NCBI GenBank assembly: GCA_003117195.1
Contig: BDSI01000060.1
Coordinates: 304,001 to 368,000, forward strand
DNA from: Eudorina sp. 2006-703-Eu-15
Taxonomy: Eukaryota; Chlorophyta; Chlorophyceae; Chlamydomonadales; Volvocaceae
Direction of reading: 5' to 3'
Length of the DNA: 64,000 nt
Translations under genes and position numbers: made by a program
Shown: in pieces, positions 11,401 to 23,500 of the stretch
Position numbering within the stretch: the first letter of the stretch is position 1
How the letters are laid out: every line of letters begins with the position of its first letter
The notes under the pieces: model-generated
Databases searched by the model: none
The model's input: only the letters and a program-made list of their open reading frames with translations
Told to the model about the DNA's origin: nothing

Positions 11401-14400
11401 GGAGGACGGTCCCCGAGTGGCAGATGTACGGAACCGAAAAGAGACCTGAGCAGGGGGCCGCTGGGGAGCGGCGGGACCCCAACAACGCCGGACCCGTAAT
11501 TCCGTATAGATCGTCTGAAAGCAAGCTCGAGCCAGTAAAGCAAAACCCCGCATTTTTACACCCGTTTCCAATGTTCGGTCGCGAAACCCACAAGTGGTGG
11601 AGGCCTGGGCTATGGCCTGGGAGGCCGCGGTGGCGGAGCTTCCGCCGGAGGCGCCCGCCTGGGCCAGGGCGTTGGCTGCGGCCTGGGTGCCGGAGCCGGA
11701 GGAGACGGCCTGCGGCGGGGGCGTGGTTTCGGTGCGGTGGCCAGTGAGTGAGCCGTTCAGCAGGCCTTGGCTTGGCTTGTATGGTTGCATCCCAGCCCAA
11801 GTACGTTGTACGACCAACCTTGGTCTGTCCTATCCGTGCACAGTTTGATCTCAGGAACACGGAGGCCCACACGTGTGGTACACACTCACTCGCAGTCGCA
11901 ACATCCAGGAAACCGCACCGGGGGGAGCACACACGCGCGCAGCCGCGCACACAAGCCAGGACGTTTCCCCTACGCGAAGATTGATAGATGCAACTCCACA
12001 CCTTCCTGTTCTGCCCGCCTCAAATGCACACACACACACACATATATATATATTGCTACCTGGGATCGGGCGGGCGGGCGGGTTGCAATTCTAAACACAC
12101 ACACACACACACATACACACACACAGCCGCAACATCGAGGGCCTGGGCGGTTATGGGCGGGCTTCTTGTTAAACACACAGTCGCAATCAACATCGAGGAA
12201 ACCCACACCTTCGCAATGGCGTCCGCAACGGCTTGCGAGGCTGTGCTGCCCTGCGAGGCGGCCTGAGCCAGGGTCTGGGCAACCGCCTGGGACTGTCCTT
12301 GCGCTTGGCCGGCAGCCAGCGCCTGAGCCAGCGTGTTGGCGGTGGCGGCTTGGGCTGCGGGGCGGGGCGGGGCGGGGCGGCGCGGGGCGGGGCGGGGCGG
12401 GACGGGGCGGGGCGGGGCGGGGCGGCGCGGGGCGGGGCGGGGCGGGACGGGGCGGGGCGGGACGGGGCGGGGCGGGGCGGGGCGGGGCGGCCGTTACTAT
12501 GGAGAAAACCAAAGGCGGGGCGGAACAGTTTGGGGAAGGGGCGCGGCACACGCCCGCGCATTCGAGTGTTTGGCGAAGAAAGAAACCTGCCCGACCCGGT
12601 GAACGTGTGGTGAACGTGTGTGAAACCCTAGCGCGCCCCCCCCCCCCAAGGCCAACGGTCCGGCGCTACTCACATTGGGCGGACGCGGCGGCGATGGCCT
12701 GGGCAGCCGTGTTCTGGGCAGTGCCACCCTGCGGCGGTTGGCGGTTGGCGGTTAGAAGGTTTTTGAAGCTTCGATCGGGTTCGATGGGGGTTTCCGGGGC
12801 CACTGTCACATTGGCGGGAGACCCTCGCACCCGCCGCGATTGGGTTCAGTAACAGGATGTGAGCGGCGGCGAGGGTGAGGTTGAGGTTGAGGGATAGGGC
12901 CCTCAGGCCGCACCGGCTCGGGGATGGCCAAGTGAGAACTGACCCGCGGGTCATAAGCCGCCGTACTCCCGCGCGGCAACGCACGTGCATGGAAAACGTC
13001 TCCCTTGGATGTAACTGTGCTGCAGCGGGACCGCTGTATGGGACCACACCTCAAGAGTCACGAGTTAAGGAGTGCCCTGCCCGTGTCTTACTTGGGCCGC
13101 CGCCTGGGCCAGGCCTTGCGCTGCGGCAGTGGAGCCAGGCGCGCCCGAGGTCGCAGTGCCAGCGGCGCCGGCAGTCGCACCAGTGCCGCCGCCGGCGCTG
13201 ACGATAGCCTGCGGTCCGATGGGGCGCAGCGGCGCACAGCGACGGGGCGCGGGTCAGGGTAAGGATATGGGCATGCTCGTCACCGCTGCGAGTTCAGACT
13301 GGGAGTCTAGCAGCTGGCTTCTAGACTAAAGAGATCAATCAACCCGTGGGTCACCAGCCGGAAACCCGCAGCCGAGACCCGCAGTCGACCGAGACCCGCA
13401 GCCGAGACCCGTGGGCCGTCGTCGTCCGTCAAGCGGTGCCACCGAGCGGTGTTCCGTCACCCTTTCCCCTCGGCGCGCGCGCCCTCATCGCCCTCGGCAG
13501 GAAGTTGGTGAGACAGGCAGTGTCCAGGACTCCGTGTCGCGGGCCGCCGTTCTATCGAAACGCCGTCCTGTCCGCCCTCCCCGAGACATTGCGTAGTGCC
13601 GTACTATCCGCGCTATCCGGCGGTGATGATGCCGTACTGTTTTCCGCCCCTTCCTGGTGCGCACATGCACTGCGTACCGTACATACACACGCTATAGAGC
13701 TGCTTGCTGCTGCTGGGCGAGGCACGCGCGGCCGCCGGCCGCCGCTCGCGCGCACCTGGGACAGCGCGTTGGCGTTACCGGACCCGGCCACTTGGGCGAA
13801 CGACTGCGCGTTGGCCGACGCCACGCCACCGTTGGACGACGCGGCCGCCTGGGACTCGGCCTGGGCGCTGGACTGGCGGAGGCTTCGCCGGGAGGTGGCT
13901 GCGGGGACAAGACGGGTAAGATGGATGGGCAGGACGGGCAGGACGGGCAGGAACGGCATGCGGGGCGGGGCGGGGGCCGGGGACGTCGGGGGTGCGCAGC
14001 ATGTGCTGCACGCCACATGCGGGCGGGGAGATTTGGGTCCTCTCCGTGCTGAAAAGAAGAACCAGTTCGGGGTTGTATCCGGAGTCGCGGCGGCCTCAGG
14101 CTGTTGGAGTGGCGCGTTCCCGCGCGGAGAGGTTGCGGTTCGAATGAGAACAGCGACTGATGGATAGAGAAGGGGGCCCGCATGGGAGCAGGTGCGAGGG
14201 ACCTAGGGAGGCAGGCAGCTGCGAGCTTTCTAGAGAGGCAGGGAAGGAGGTTCAAGCTGTTCCAGGGAGCGAGGGGCATATTTGCTGCCATTTGTTACAT
14301 GTACCCTTAAAGCCACGCAATGCGGACGACATGCAGGCCGTGCCAGAATGGACGCGCGGCCCTGGAAAACGCAAATAAAAACGAAGGCATGCATGGCGGC

Positions 14401-14897
14401 GCCGCATTGTCCTCCGGCTTTTGGCCGCAGGCGACCAGGTCGTGAACGGGAGGAAATGGGATGCAATGCAGCCGCCTGAGCGCGTCCAGGCGCGGTGCGG
14501 TGCGTGGGTGAGATCAGGCGGATCATCGAGAGTCGCTCGTGCGCTGCGAACGCTTGGGCTCTCCAGACGGCGGAGGACAACCTAGCAACGCCCGGGGCCC
14601 GCATGCATTCTCCGTTTTGGATATTGAAAAAAATAAAAATGTAGCCAGGATTTTGAGCTGAACCCCGAGCATGTTCGCGGCAATGGAGCGGCGGCCTCGT
14701 TGCGCCTTTTTTGGATGGCCTCGTCATCATGCTCTCTACACCAACCCATTCTGGACGCCGCAGGTTCGTGGACGGTCCGCGCCCAGGCGGTACGTGGGCG
14801 CACACTCACCGCTGGCAGCCAGTATGGGATCGGCGGCGGCTAGGTGCGAGACGAGCACCGCCGCCATCAGCGCCGCGACGCAGCCGAAGCGCGCCAT
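8479..14897 (-). CDS. Secreted silk-like Ala/Gln/Gly-rich modular repeat protein
   Basis: Exons, 5' to 3': 14897-14810, 13898-13756, 13208-13092, 12728-12674, 12354-12209, 11709-11592, 11049-10895, 10519-10430, 9816-9739, 9514-9313 and 8795-8479. All have GT-AG ends and phases close exactly, giving 502 aa and a TAA stop. Exon 1 is essentially a signal peptide (MARFGCVAALMAAVLVSHLA, then AAADP). Every later exon encodes one or two low-complexity modules of the type AQAxAQA with Ser/Gly/Asn spacers, for example AQALVYSNSNGS, AVYAQGGSSIAAVAQ and QAVAQTLAQAASQ. The last exon adds a VPGGTAGTAGTA minisatellite and ends SAVGGGSG. Only three or so Cys are present. I recognise no enzymatic domain. An extracellular-matrix or wall fibre role is inferred from the signal peptide and spidroin-like composition. 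It shares a short divergent promoter with the PsbP-domain gene. Confidence 0.8.
8940..9240. repeat. Intron 10 segment bounded by inverted GGGTCCGCTGTAAC copies
   Basis: GGGTCCGCTGTAAC occurs at 9011-9024 and its reverse complement at 9208-9221. A third copy sits at 6391-6404 just beyond the neighbouring gene. The arms are about 180 bases apart, a layout expected of a small non-autonomous element. Confidence 0.45.
10150..10243. repeat. 13-bp tandem repeat (CTCTGCAAAGCAT-type)
   Basis: About seven or eight head-to-tail 13-bp units with A/T variation at the last positions lie inside intron 8 of the silk-like gene. There are no spacers, so this is a minisatellite. Confidence 0.85.
12068..12180 (-). 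repeat. Two copies of the dispersed intronic element in intron 5 of the silk-like gene
   Basis: The minus strand carries TGTGTGTTTAGAATTGC then AACCCGCCCGCCCG (12104-12068), and TGTGTGTTTAACAAGAAG then CCCGCCCATAACCGCC (12179-12145). The second copy matches 36926-36959, over 24 kb away in another gene, with one visible difference over about 33 bases. Both are sense to the host gene and are separated by a (CA)n run. Confidence 0.75.
12358..12490. repeat. GGGGC tandem array forming the tract before a 3' splice site
   Basis: Reiterated GGGGC units with GGGAC and GGCGC variants abut the exon 5 acceptor of the silk-like gene. On the transcribed sense strand it reads (GCCCC)n immediately before CAG, so it occupies the position of the polypyrimidine tract. 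Confidence 0.85.
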
Positions 14898-15795
14898 TTG
14901 CCCCAGCACGCGTTGCCGAACTCCTCGAGGGGATAGATTGCAGGGACTTGCCGGAGCCAGATCAATGAGCGATCCTCCCGCAGCTAAGTTCGTTTTGCAA
15001 TGTGGAGAGAAGCGAACTGGTCTTTGCCATTCTTCTTTTTGTTCGGCGCGTGCCAATGTACGGAAACGTGAACCGAGGAAACGGTTCCGGCATGACGGCT
15101 TCCGACGCCTTCTAGCCAACACATGATACCATGCTGAAGTAATAAATGGGGCGGAGGGATCTTGCACAGAATACTCTGTTCGAATGGTTCGTGTGGTAAT
15201 GGAGTTCATCGCGCTTTAGTTAGGAATTCTCAACATCGTTGCAAGTCTGCGAACCGTGGGTCGCTGGCGGCGGTGGTACAAAGTGGGACCTTTGAAACAT
15301 CTAACAATAAGGTATATGACCAAGTACCATTGTCTATCAATCATTACCAGTGACGGGGATCCCAGCGTGCACAGCGTTAGCGGCCGTAATGATCGTGTAT
15401 TTATCAAGACAACTGATTACAATCAGGCATCCATCCTTTGTTCTTTCACCGCACTGTAAAACAAGCGTTTTCCTTGCAATTATTTAAGCACATTGTCCCG
15501 CGTTGCACCAAAGACGGAGGTGAGTACGAGCCGCAGTAGCTGCGGCAGCAGCAGCTTGCTGAAGGTTCACGCCTTGAAGAACATTTGGCTGTTGGACCTG
15601 TATTCCCTTTACATACACCGTTGACTTCTTGTTGAGGTAGATGGCTTTGTCATAAATCTTCATAAGTTCACCACAAGAACATAACTCGATCTTGTTCTTT
15701 ACTGAAAATTTCAGCTAAGCTTAGCTACGTAGTATAGTAATTGTAACTCAGCACAACCTGATTTTCCTCTTCGTCAGTGCAAGCATCGAAACACT
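14898..15795. promoter_or_regulatory. Divergent intergenic region, silk-like (-) / PsbP-domain (+)
   Basis: About 0.9 kb separates the two start codons. The middle (15130-15780) is clearly less GC-rich than the coding flanks, as expected for promoter DNA. A short CAG-rich run lies at about 15533-15560. No TATA box or known factor site is claimed. Confidence 0.5.
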
Positions 15796-16876
15796 ATGAG
15801 CGCCGCAAAGCAACTTCAGGCACATGGCAGAACGCAGCAGGGCACGTCTCTTAGGTCAAGTCGGCGGCCAAGGCCGTTCGTTGGGGCGGTGCGCGCAAGT
15901 GCGCATCCCCACCAGCTCAATGACGTTCAGCGACAGGAGCCGACCCGCCGCAACGCCCTGCTTTCAATGCTCAGCGTTCCCCTAGCGGTCTCGCAGCTCG
16001 GATCCTTTGCATCTCCCGCGCTGGCGTTCACAGCCCCACCGCCCGGCTACCGATTGCTCGTCGACAAGCTTGACGGATACAGCTTCGTTTGCCCGGAGAA
16101 CTGGATCGCGGTGACGTCCTCTGGAAACGATGTCTTCCTGCGCAACCCCCGGAAAGTTGAGGAGAACCTGTTCGTGGACATCTCCTCTCCGTCGTCCTCT
16201 CGATTCAAGTCGGTCACGGACTTGGGATCTGCCAAGGACGCAGCTAACCGCCTGCTGGATCAGTATTTGACCAAGGAGTTCATGTCCACCCGCTTGGGCA
16301 TCGCGCGGTACGGCGAGATCGTGTCGGCATCCAGCCGCGTGGCCGACGACGGCCAAACCTACTACGACATTGCGATCCGGATGACGTCGTACGGCAGCCG
16401 GAACGCGTATGCCGCAACCCGGGCTGAGGTCCTTAAGGTGAGGCCCGGGCGGGACCCCTTTGGATTGCGCAGGAAGGCGCAGAGGCGGGAGGGAGCGAAC
16501 GGTCGCGCGGGCGGGAGCAGACGGAGACGGCGCGTTCCCCTGACTGTGGGGGGAAACACCGAGCCGCATGACGCGCTTGGCGGCAAGTCTGTGCTGAAAT
16601 GTATTCAGCTCCTGCTCCCTCCCTGTGCGATCCTCCTTCCGCTCCTTCCGCTCCCCCTCTTGAGCACGTCTCCCCCCTTCCCTTCCCCTTCACCCCCCTC
16701 CCCCCTCCCAGGACTACGCCCTGGAGTGGGACCGGACGCTGAGCAGCGTGCTGGGGGTCGCCAACAACCGGCTCTACACGCTGCGGCTGCAGACCGCCAC
16801 CGCGGATTACGAGCGGGATAAGGCCACCCTGGGGTCCATCATGCAGTCGTTCCGTTGCAGGGAGGTGGACGTGTGA
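15796..16876 (+). CDS. PsbP-domain thylakoid-lumen protein
   Basis: Exons 15796-16437 and 16712-16876 (phase 0) give 268 aa. The N-terminus is a bipartite transit peptide: a Ser/Arg/Gln-rich stromal part, then a twin-Arg motif (TRRNALLSMLSVPLAV) and a hydrophobic stretch ending SPALA before FTAPP, typical of Tat-pathway lumenal cleavage. The mature part opens YRLLVDKLDGYSFVCPENW, carries DVFLRNP and ENLFVDISSP, and ends with the conserved C-terminal PsbP pattern LEWDRTLSSVLGVANNRLYT then LRLQTATADYERDK and IMQSFR. Length and layout fit a PsbP-like/PPD protein associated with photosystem or NDH assembly rather than oxygen-evolving PsbP itself; the exact paralogue is not assigned. Confidence 0.88.
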
Positions 16877-19800
16877 GGCCCGGGCTGGGAGAGGGAGGCG
16901 GGGGCGGGCTGGGAGGGGCTAACACAGGAACGGGGGAGATGCTGGCCCAACATGGAAGGGTTGTGGAGCCGAGCGTGAAGAGGGGGAGGATTTGTGTGTG
17001 TGTGTGTGTGGTGCGGATCGGGGAGTGGGCGGAGGGGGTACAGCGGAACGCGTCGGACGGGACGCGGGACCCGCCGCAGGGGGTTTGGCCGAATGGTACC
17101 GGGCGCTACTCGCGACATCTTGCATGCCCTGCGGAGGGTTCCCCGGAGGGGGAATTCTGGGCTGGTCTGATGTCCCAGCCGGCGAACACAAGGGCATCAA
17201 CCGTTAAGGCGCCCTCGTGCCATTGTCAATGTCAGTGTTTGACGTGAATATCGTGTGAAACTCGAAGGACAGGCTGTCAGGATCGGCGGCATCGGTGGCT
17301 GGCTCGCGCGGGGCCGGGGCCGGCACTCGCCGCCTTCGGGGAGGTTATCCGAACATGCCGCGGAGGCGCTGGCTGGCAGGTGTGGCAGGGTCGCAGCGGC
17401 GGGCTTTGCGGCCCGCGGAGGCGGCTAGGGGGCCGTGCAAACTGCGCGTGGGTAGGTGGGGCGGGCGAAACGGACGCACCCTGCCGCGATCTGCTCACGC
17501 AGGTGCCTATGGGCTCGTGTGGCCTATGCATTGCACACTCCAAGGGTGAAGAGCCCCCCGGACCGGACCGCGCGCGTTCGGGCGGTGTTTCTGCTCGGTC
17601 GCTCTCGGACCGCCTGTTGCGGCCATTCGGTTGGTAGCATGGCCTGCGTGGGAGTTCGTTGACATCCGGATCCGTACGTCACCGCCAGCGCACCTACGGC
17701 GCCGTACGCGAGCATCCCGAACAGCGACAGCGGCAGTCCGAAGAGCCGCGCGTAGGGGCTGTTGATGACGCATCATGTGGGTTTCTGCAGAACGCCCCTG
17801 AAATCCAAAGGCGCCTTGGATTCTTGTTCCCAGCCAGCAGCACGAGAGCAGTACAGCCCCCGCGGGTTTTGTTTGTACACCAAACGTTGTAGGGCTCGCC
17901 TGTCAGTACCCCTGGTAGGTATACCGGTATTCACCACCGCGATGGTGCACTGTTGCGAGCTCCACCACGCCGCCCAGCCGTCAGCACCGATTCTACACAC
18001 GGTACGATGGGGGGTGAGGTTAAGGCATGGCGAACTCCCATGCGGCATGGCGAACCTCTGTGCCTCCGATCTGATCCTGCCCTGGCGGGCGGCAGACCAG
18101 CTCAGGGACGGCGGGCCGGTGCAGACACGGGCGGGCGTCGATGACGTCGAAGCGCAAGTCCGTCGAAGTGATTAGACAGAGTGCGACGAGTCTCACGAAA
18201 CGTCCGCCTGCTGGGCCACGGTTCGAAGGGGCCGGTCGGCCACCTCGTTTGCGTTCGCAGGGACGTTGCAAGCTTGCCACCGCTGGACAGTCCCCAGCAG
18301 GGCCCCACGGCGGGCGGGGCACCAGGGCCTCCCGCGTGACGGGCCCCCGACGTACGGGTTTATTTATTTTTTTCAATTTAACCCCGACGTAAGGTGTTGA
18401 CAAGCGTCCGGTGGTGCAGCAGGGCCCGTAGACACTCACCTCCAAACAAGCGCCGGTAGGTAACATGTCTGACTTTCAGCGACCCACCGCGGAATGACAG
18501 CTCCAGTGAGACGAGCGGCCCATTCCTTCCTAGGCTTCTGCTTGATCGTACCGCCGGACAACTTGCTGCCGTACCATGCGGTACGTACATCCACGACCCA
18601 AAAGCCACAAAGCCACCATCTGCGGGTGAAGCCGCCCGGACCGCAGCGGGCCGCGTGCGCTGCAACGCGTCGCTTCGTGAGAGCCTCCGCGCCAAAACGG
18701 CGCGGCGTCGAAAGTGTGTACCTACCTATCTATCAACCGTTCGGTGAGATCCGTACATACAATCGCCTGCCGTACACGCGTATGCTGGCGTGCTGGTAGA
18801 CGGCGACGTTTGCGCTGCCACGTTGAGCGTGCACAGTTGCACACAGGACACACGCCTAACACGAGACCTCAACGGTGACATGACGGGTACGGGGCCCCGC
18901 AGCCAGTTAGTGACCGGCACCGAGGATCGCCCGGTCGCTCAATTGATGATTCACGTCGCCGTGCCTGCCCAACCCCTGGTAAAGGTAAAGCTGGCCGTGC
19001 CCATACCGGCCACCATACCACCATACCGACCGCGGCGTCCAATGTAACATCATTTATATATAATGATACACGATACACCTGTCAGCGGCGTCTCCACCCC
19101 CCCCCCAACTCGGCCTACCCTGGTCTGCTGTGATACACGACGCATCCATGAAGCGCAAACAGAACAGGACAGGACAGGACAGGACGGGGCGCGCAAGCAC
19201 AGAACAAGAAAACAAAGCAGGAGGACAAGCCTGGACAATCAACAGATTAGAGCGGAACAGAGCGCCCGCAGAGGAGGAGCCGCAGTGTGGGGTCCGAAGA
19301 GCACATAGCGCTGGTTGTGGACCTCCTCCGGAGGGCGGCGAGCGGCCGAGCACCGCCCACCCCTGCAGCACGTGTCCAGCACCGCCGTACTCGCAGCGCC
19401 ACCGCGTCATGTCCTGAGGTCCTGCTCCCCCAGCACCGGCATCCGGGCGCCCCATCTCCCTCCCCCCACGGGCACCTTGGAACTGTATCAGGGCCCCCGT
19501 CGCAGCAGGAGGATCACAGACCCAACTCGCCGCGGCCGAGCCTACCACCACATCACGCGGTGCACCCTCCACGACTCCACCACCAGCACCATACCATACG
19601 AAATGTCGTGAGATCGGGCGCATGCCTGCAATGGCGAGAGGCCACCAAAGCCGCGGCCGAGAACTCTACGCGGCGGCTTCTACACCGAACCATGAGGCAT
19701 GAGGCATGATGCGGTCAGCAGCAGGTGATCATCATCAGGAGGTGATCAGCAGCATGCGGTCAGCGAGGGGATGCCGGCCCGACACAGCCTCCATGTGTCC

Positions 19801-20505
19801 CGTGGGTCAGGGGCACATGGTGCACTTGTACGGACCTCACGTGACACTGTGGACTACCTTAGTGCGAATCACCCTTGCCATAGCGACGTGGATAGCACGA
19901 AGAATCGAGCAAAATTTGTTCACACTCGACCGTGTTGACCGTCGAAAACAAGATCCCACCACACCCGGATACCACACCCGGATCCCAGAAACGGATTCAA
20001 GACGTTCTCCTGTCGCGTCGGTGACCCGTCCGACGCGGTGCACACCCACCCCATCCGAGATGTCCAGATGCCATGGGCATGTGAATGTGTATGAATGGAC
20101 GGGCCCAGTTCGGCCTGTTCTCATGCATGCCCTCGAAGTCCGCCCCTGGACGCCGCACACCACCCAGCGCGGGGGAGGAAGGGGATCCAAGTCCTCCCGC
20201 GCTCCTAGCCGCGCAGCGCGCCCCGCCTGCCCTCGGCTTCGCTGCTGCCGCCCGCCGGGCCCCTCCCAGTCGTCCGGTCTTGGCCGCAGACCGAAGGGCC
20301 ACCTCCTCTCCTCTTACGGAATGTCAACCAAGACAGCGAAACCGAAACGGCGGAGGAGCACCCAACCGAGCAAAGCCACCGGCGCCCTCTCCTCTCCTGT
20401 CACATCCTCGCCGCCGCCTCGCAGTCGTCGATCAGTCTTGGCCACCGATCGGAGCGCCCTCCCCTCTCTTCTCCGCCGTCCAATCCTCGCCGCCGCCGCA
20501 GCCCC
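16877..20505. other. Convergent intergenic region, no recognised gene
   Basis: 3.6 kb lies between the 3' ends of the PsbP-domain (+) and TPR-RRM (-) genes. Frames of 80-370 codons occur on both strands but are GC-driven, overlapping and lack domains or consistent splice structure. A (GACAG)n run is at about 19170-19192. The long 3' untranslated regions of both flanking genes probably lie here. Confidence 0.5.
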
Positions 20506-23500
20506 TCAGTCGTCATCCCAGGCGGCCGCCAGCTTCTGCTCCCGCTCCCGACGGGCCTCCCGGGCGGCCTGGCGGCGGCCGATCCAGGGAGGGGGCGGGG
20601 GCCGTGACGCATCAGGGCCGCGTGGGTACACCGGGACACCGCCGCACAACACAAAGCCATCCATAGTACGCGGTGCAGCCCAGGGGTATGGGGCATTGGC
20701 AGAACCATTCAAACTGCGCTGGCCGCCCGGGGCAGTCAGGGGGGGGTGCCGCGACCAAGGTCAGCACGGCGTGGTGCTGGGGCAGGAGCAGGAGCAGGAG
20801 CACGCCAGCTAAGGGTGGTGGTGTCGAAGCAGGACCGACCGCAGGATAAGGTGCAGGGGCAGGTGCAGGTGCAGGTGCAGGGGCAGGGGCAGAGATAAGC
20901 CGGGGCACCAGCCGGCACAGGATAAGGAGCAGGGCAGTCGCAACCTGCGGGGTTGCCCGTCCCCATCACCCGCTCCTCCTGCTCACAGCCCCTACTTACC
21001 ACACACACACGCGGTTACCTTCCACACACACACACATCTCGGGTTTGTAATACACACTTAAGAAACACACACGTCGGGTGCATTTCTAAACACACGTCGG
21101 GTAGGCTGCTTTGCTGAACACCCGCCCACACCCGCCCGCACGCGCTGCCGCACCTTCCGCTGCTCCGCCAGGTCCTTCTCCGCCTCCCGGTCCCGCAGCT
21201 GGCTCATGCCCAGCGCGTGGCTCAGCAGCCGTTTGGCCACCGCGGCGGTGGTCTTGGGCCGCTCCTTGGGGGGCAGCAGCTCTGCGGACGAGGGGCGGGG
21301 GCCGTGAGGGCGGGTCCGAGGGGCCGCGTGGGGCAGGGGCGTGGGGCGCGTGGCGCGCGGGCGGTGTCCTAGGTGCCCGGGGTTTGTTAGAAACACAGCC
21401 CAGACACACACACCAGGTGTCCGAGGTGTACGAGGTGGGTCCGGATGGGCCCCGGGCCACGACGGCGTGAGGGAGTACACCTCCGCCACTGCGACAACCC
21501 TTATTCCTAAGCGCATGAGTAAACGCGATGGATCAGTACAGAGAATGGATCGGTACGGACGATAGATCGACATTGGACAAATACGGTTGACTGTGGTGGG
21601 TTTATCTTTAGTATGAAGATAGACCGGAACCCTGTCAACACAGCACACCAGGGGGGGCACAGCACACAAGGGCATGAGCCGGACCTGCCGCCGCCACTGC
21701 CTTGGACACCGCCGACGCCTCTGCGAAGGGCCTGAGTCGGAACAGGTCCTGCTCCTCCTGCAGAAGGTACAGCGCTGCAGCAGGGAAGGGGCGGGCGGGG
21801 GCGCGGGGAATGCAGCCGGTGGGGCAAGGCCGGCCGCGGAGCAGGGCAGTCCTGGAAACGGCAGGTTCGGGCGTGGCATGTTTGGTTACAGCGGGCATTG
21901 GTGGATGGAATTGATGGATGCGACTACAGATAACTGTAAAGATTGTTGGTGAACGGCGGTGGGCGTGCGCCGTCGCGCCCCACCGCCAGCCATCGCCGCA
22001 GGCGATGGAACTGCCCCGCGAGGCAGTGCAACCGACCCCGGGGTGTGAAGGACTAAAACGATGATGAAAACCTCACACTCGGCAGGGAGAGGACAGCTGC
22101 TCAACGTACGGGCTAGATGCCGTACAATGTACGGCAGCGCGTACCTGTGGCCCCGTCGGGGCACACCAGCAGCGCGTGGTGGTCGTCCACCCACTTGATC
22201 ACCGGCAGCGGCCGACCCTCCTGCGCGTTGGAGAGTTTCATCGTACGACACGGTACGACGGCGGTAAAACTCGATCTTACACTACATACTATGTGCAGGA
22301 AAGGTGGGATTTTTACCGGTGTCGATGTAGCTCGGGATTGTGGGTCGGGGTCGGTGCAGTCAGCGAGGAACTCGACCTCGCGCAAGGACCTGATGAGTGA
22401 CTCCATCCCTCCCGCAACCCCCCACAAGATCCGGTGCTCTCGCTCACCTGGGACGCCAGCGCGGATACAAAGTCCTGCAGGTGACATGTACGAACTTCTG
22501 TACTGAGGCCGTACACCTCCACCACGTGGGTGCACTCGCCCAGCGAAGCTGCGCAATGGGGGTCAAAGGGGGAGCGGCGGAGGGGGCGGTGGAAGTGAGA
22601 ACAACCCAGGCGCCCCCAGCCCGGAAGAGGGGGGTTGCGCCAGCGCAAGAGGGAGAGGGGGGTGCGTCCGCGGAAGAGGGGTATAGGAAATTGGTAGACA
22701 ACTTCAAACTGCGCTGCTGCCAGAGCGGAAGAGGGGGGCTGCGTCAGCGGCCGCAGCACCCCGGTAGTCACCACACATCGCCAGCATGTATACACACAAA
22801 GAGAAGGCAGGTCTCATCTCTAAACACACAGAGAAGAACGGGCATGGCGTCGGCGGTGCGGCGGTGCGCGGCAACCGCCGCGGCAGCCCGGTGGTCCACC
22901 CCGGTGAAGCGGCAAGCTGTAAGTACGGCACAAGTCGGGCGACCCGCCTGCTCGAGCTGGCGATGTGAGCCGCCGCCGCCCCTCTTCGTCCACGGCCCAA
23001 CGCTCGCGGTGCGATTTGGGTTCCCTCCACCTCTCCTTGACCCCTGGGTCTCCTCCCCCCGACCCCTACCCATTACCCCTACCCCAACCCCTACCCCAAC
23101 CCCAACCCCTACCCCTACCCCTACCCCTACCCCAACCCCTACCCCAACCCCTACCCCTACCCCAACCCCTACCCCAACCCCTACCCCAACCCACTACCCC
23201 GCCCTGCTTACCGCGCAGTGCGGCCTCCGCTTCCGCTGCCTCCGGATCGGCTTCCCCGACTGGCTGAGCACGTGCCTCCAACATGTAGTCCCGCACTGCA
23301 GCAGTAGCAGCAGCAGCAGCGGGCCGACTAGCGCTGCTGCTGCTACCACCGCCGCTGTTGCTGCTGCCGCTGCCGTGCTGTCTGCCGCCCTCAGAGCCCC
23401 GCCAAGGGCTACCCTCTCTGTGCTTGGCTGTCATCGCCGCTACCGCGGCCGCGGCGGCGGCCTGGTAGCTTGCCGCCGCCGCCGCCCCCGCCGCCGCGGC

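Noticed and set aside
10757..12001. 414-codon minus-strand open frame
   Set aside because: It contains one real silk-gene exon (11049-10895) in frame, but the rest is intron read-through; splice signals and phases support the shorter exon.
11767..12852. 361-codon plus-strand open frame
   Set aside because: Its length comes from translating the GGGGC array and CA repeats; it lies over introns and exons of the minus-strand silk gene.
13346..14167. 273-codon plus-strand open frame
   Set aside because: It overlaps silk-gene exon 2 on the opposite strand and has no recognisable domain or splice partners.
19706..20812. 368-codon plus-strand open frame
   Set aside because: It is GC-driven Pro/Arg/Ser sequence with no domain and overlaps the last exon of the minus-strand TPR-RRM gene.
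23064..23196. Internal telomere remnant
   Set aside because: The CCCCTA/CCCCAA mixture does not match the TTTTAGGG repeat typical of these algae, and it sits in an intron between well-supported exons.
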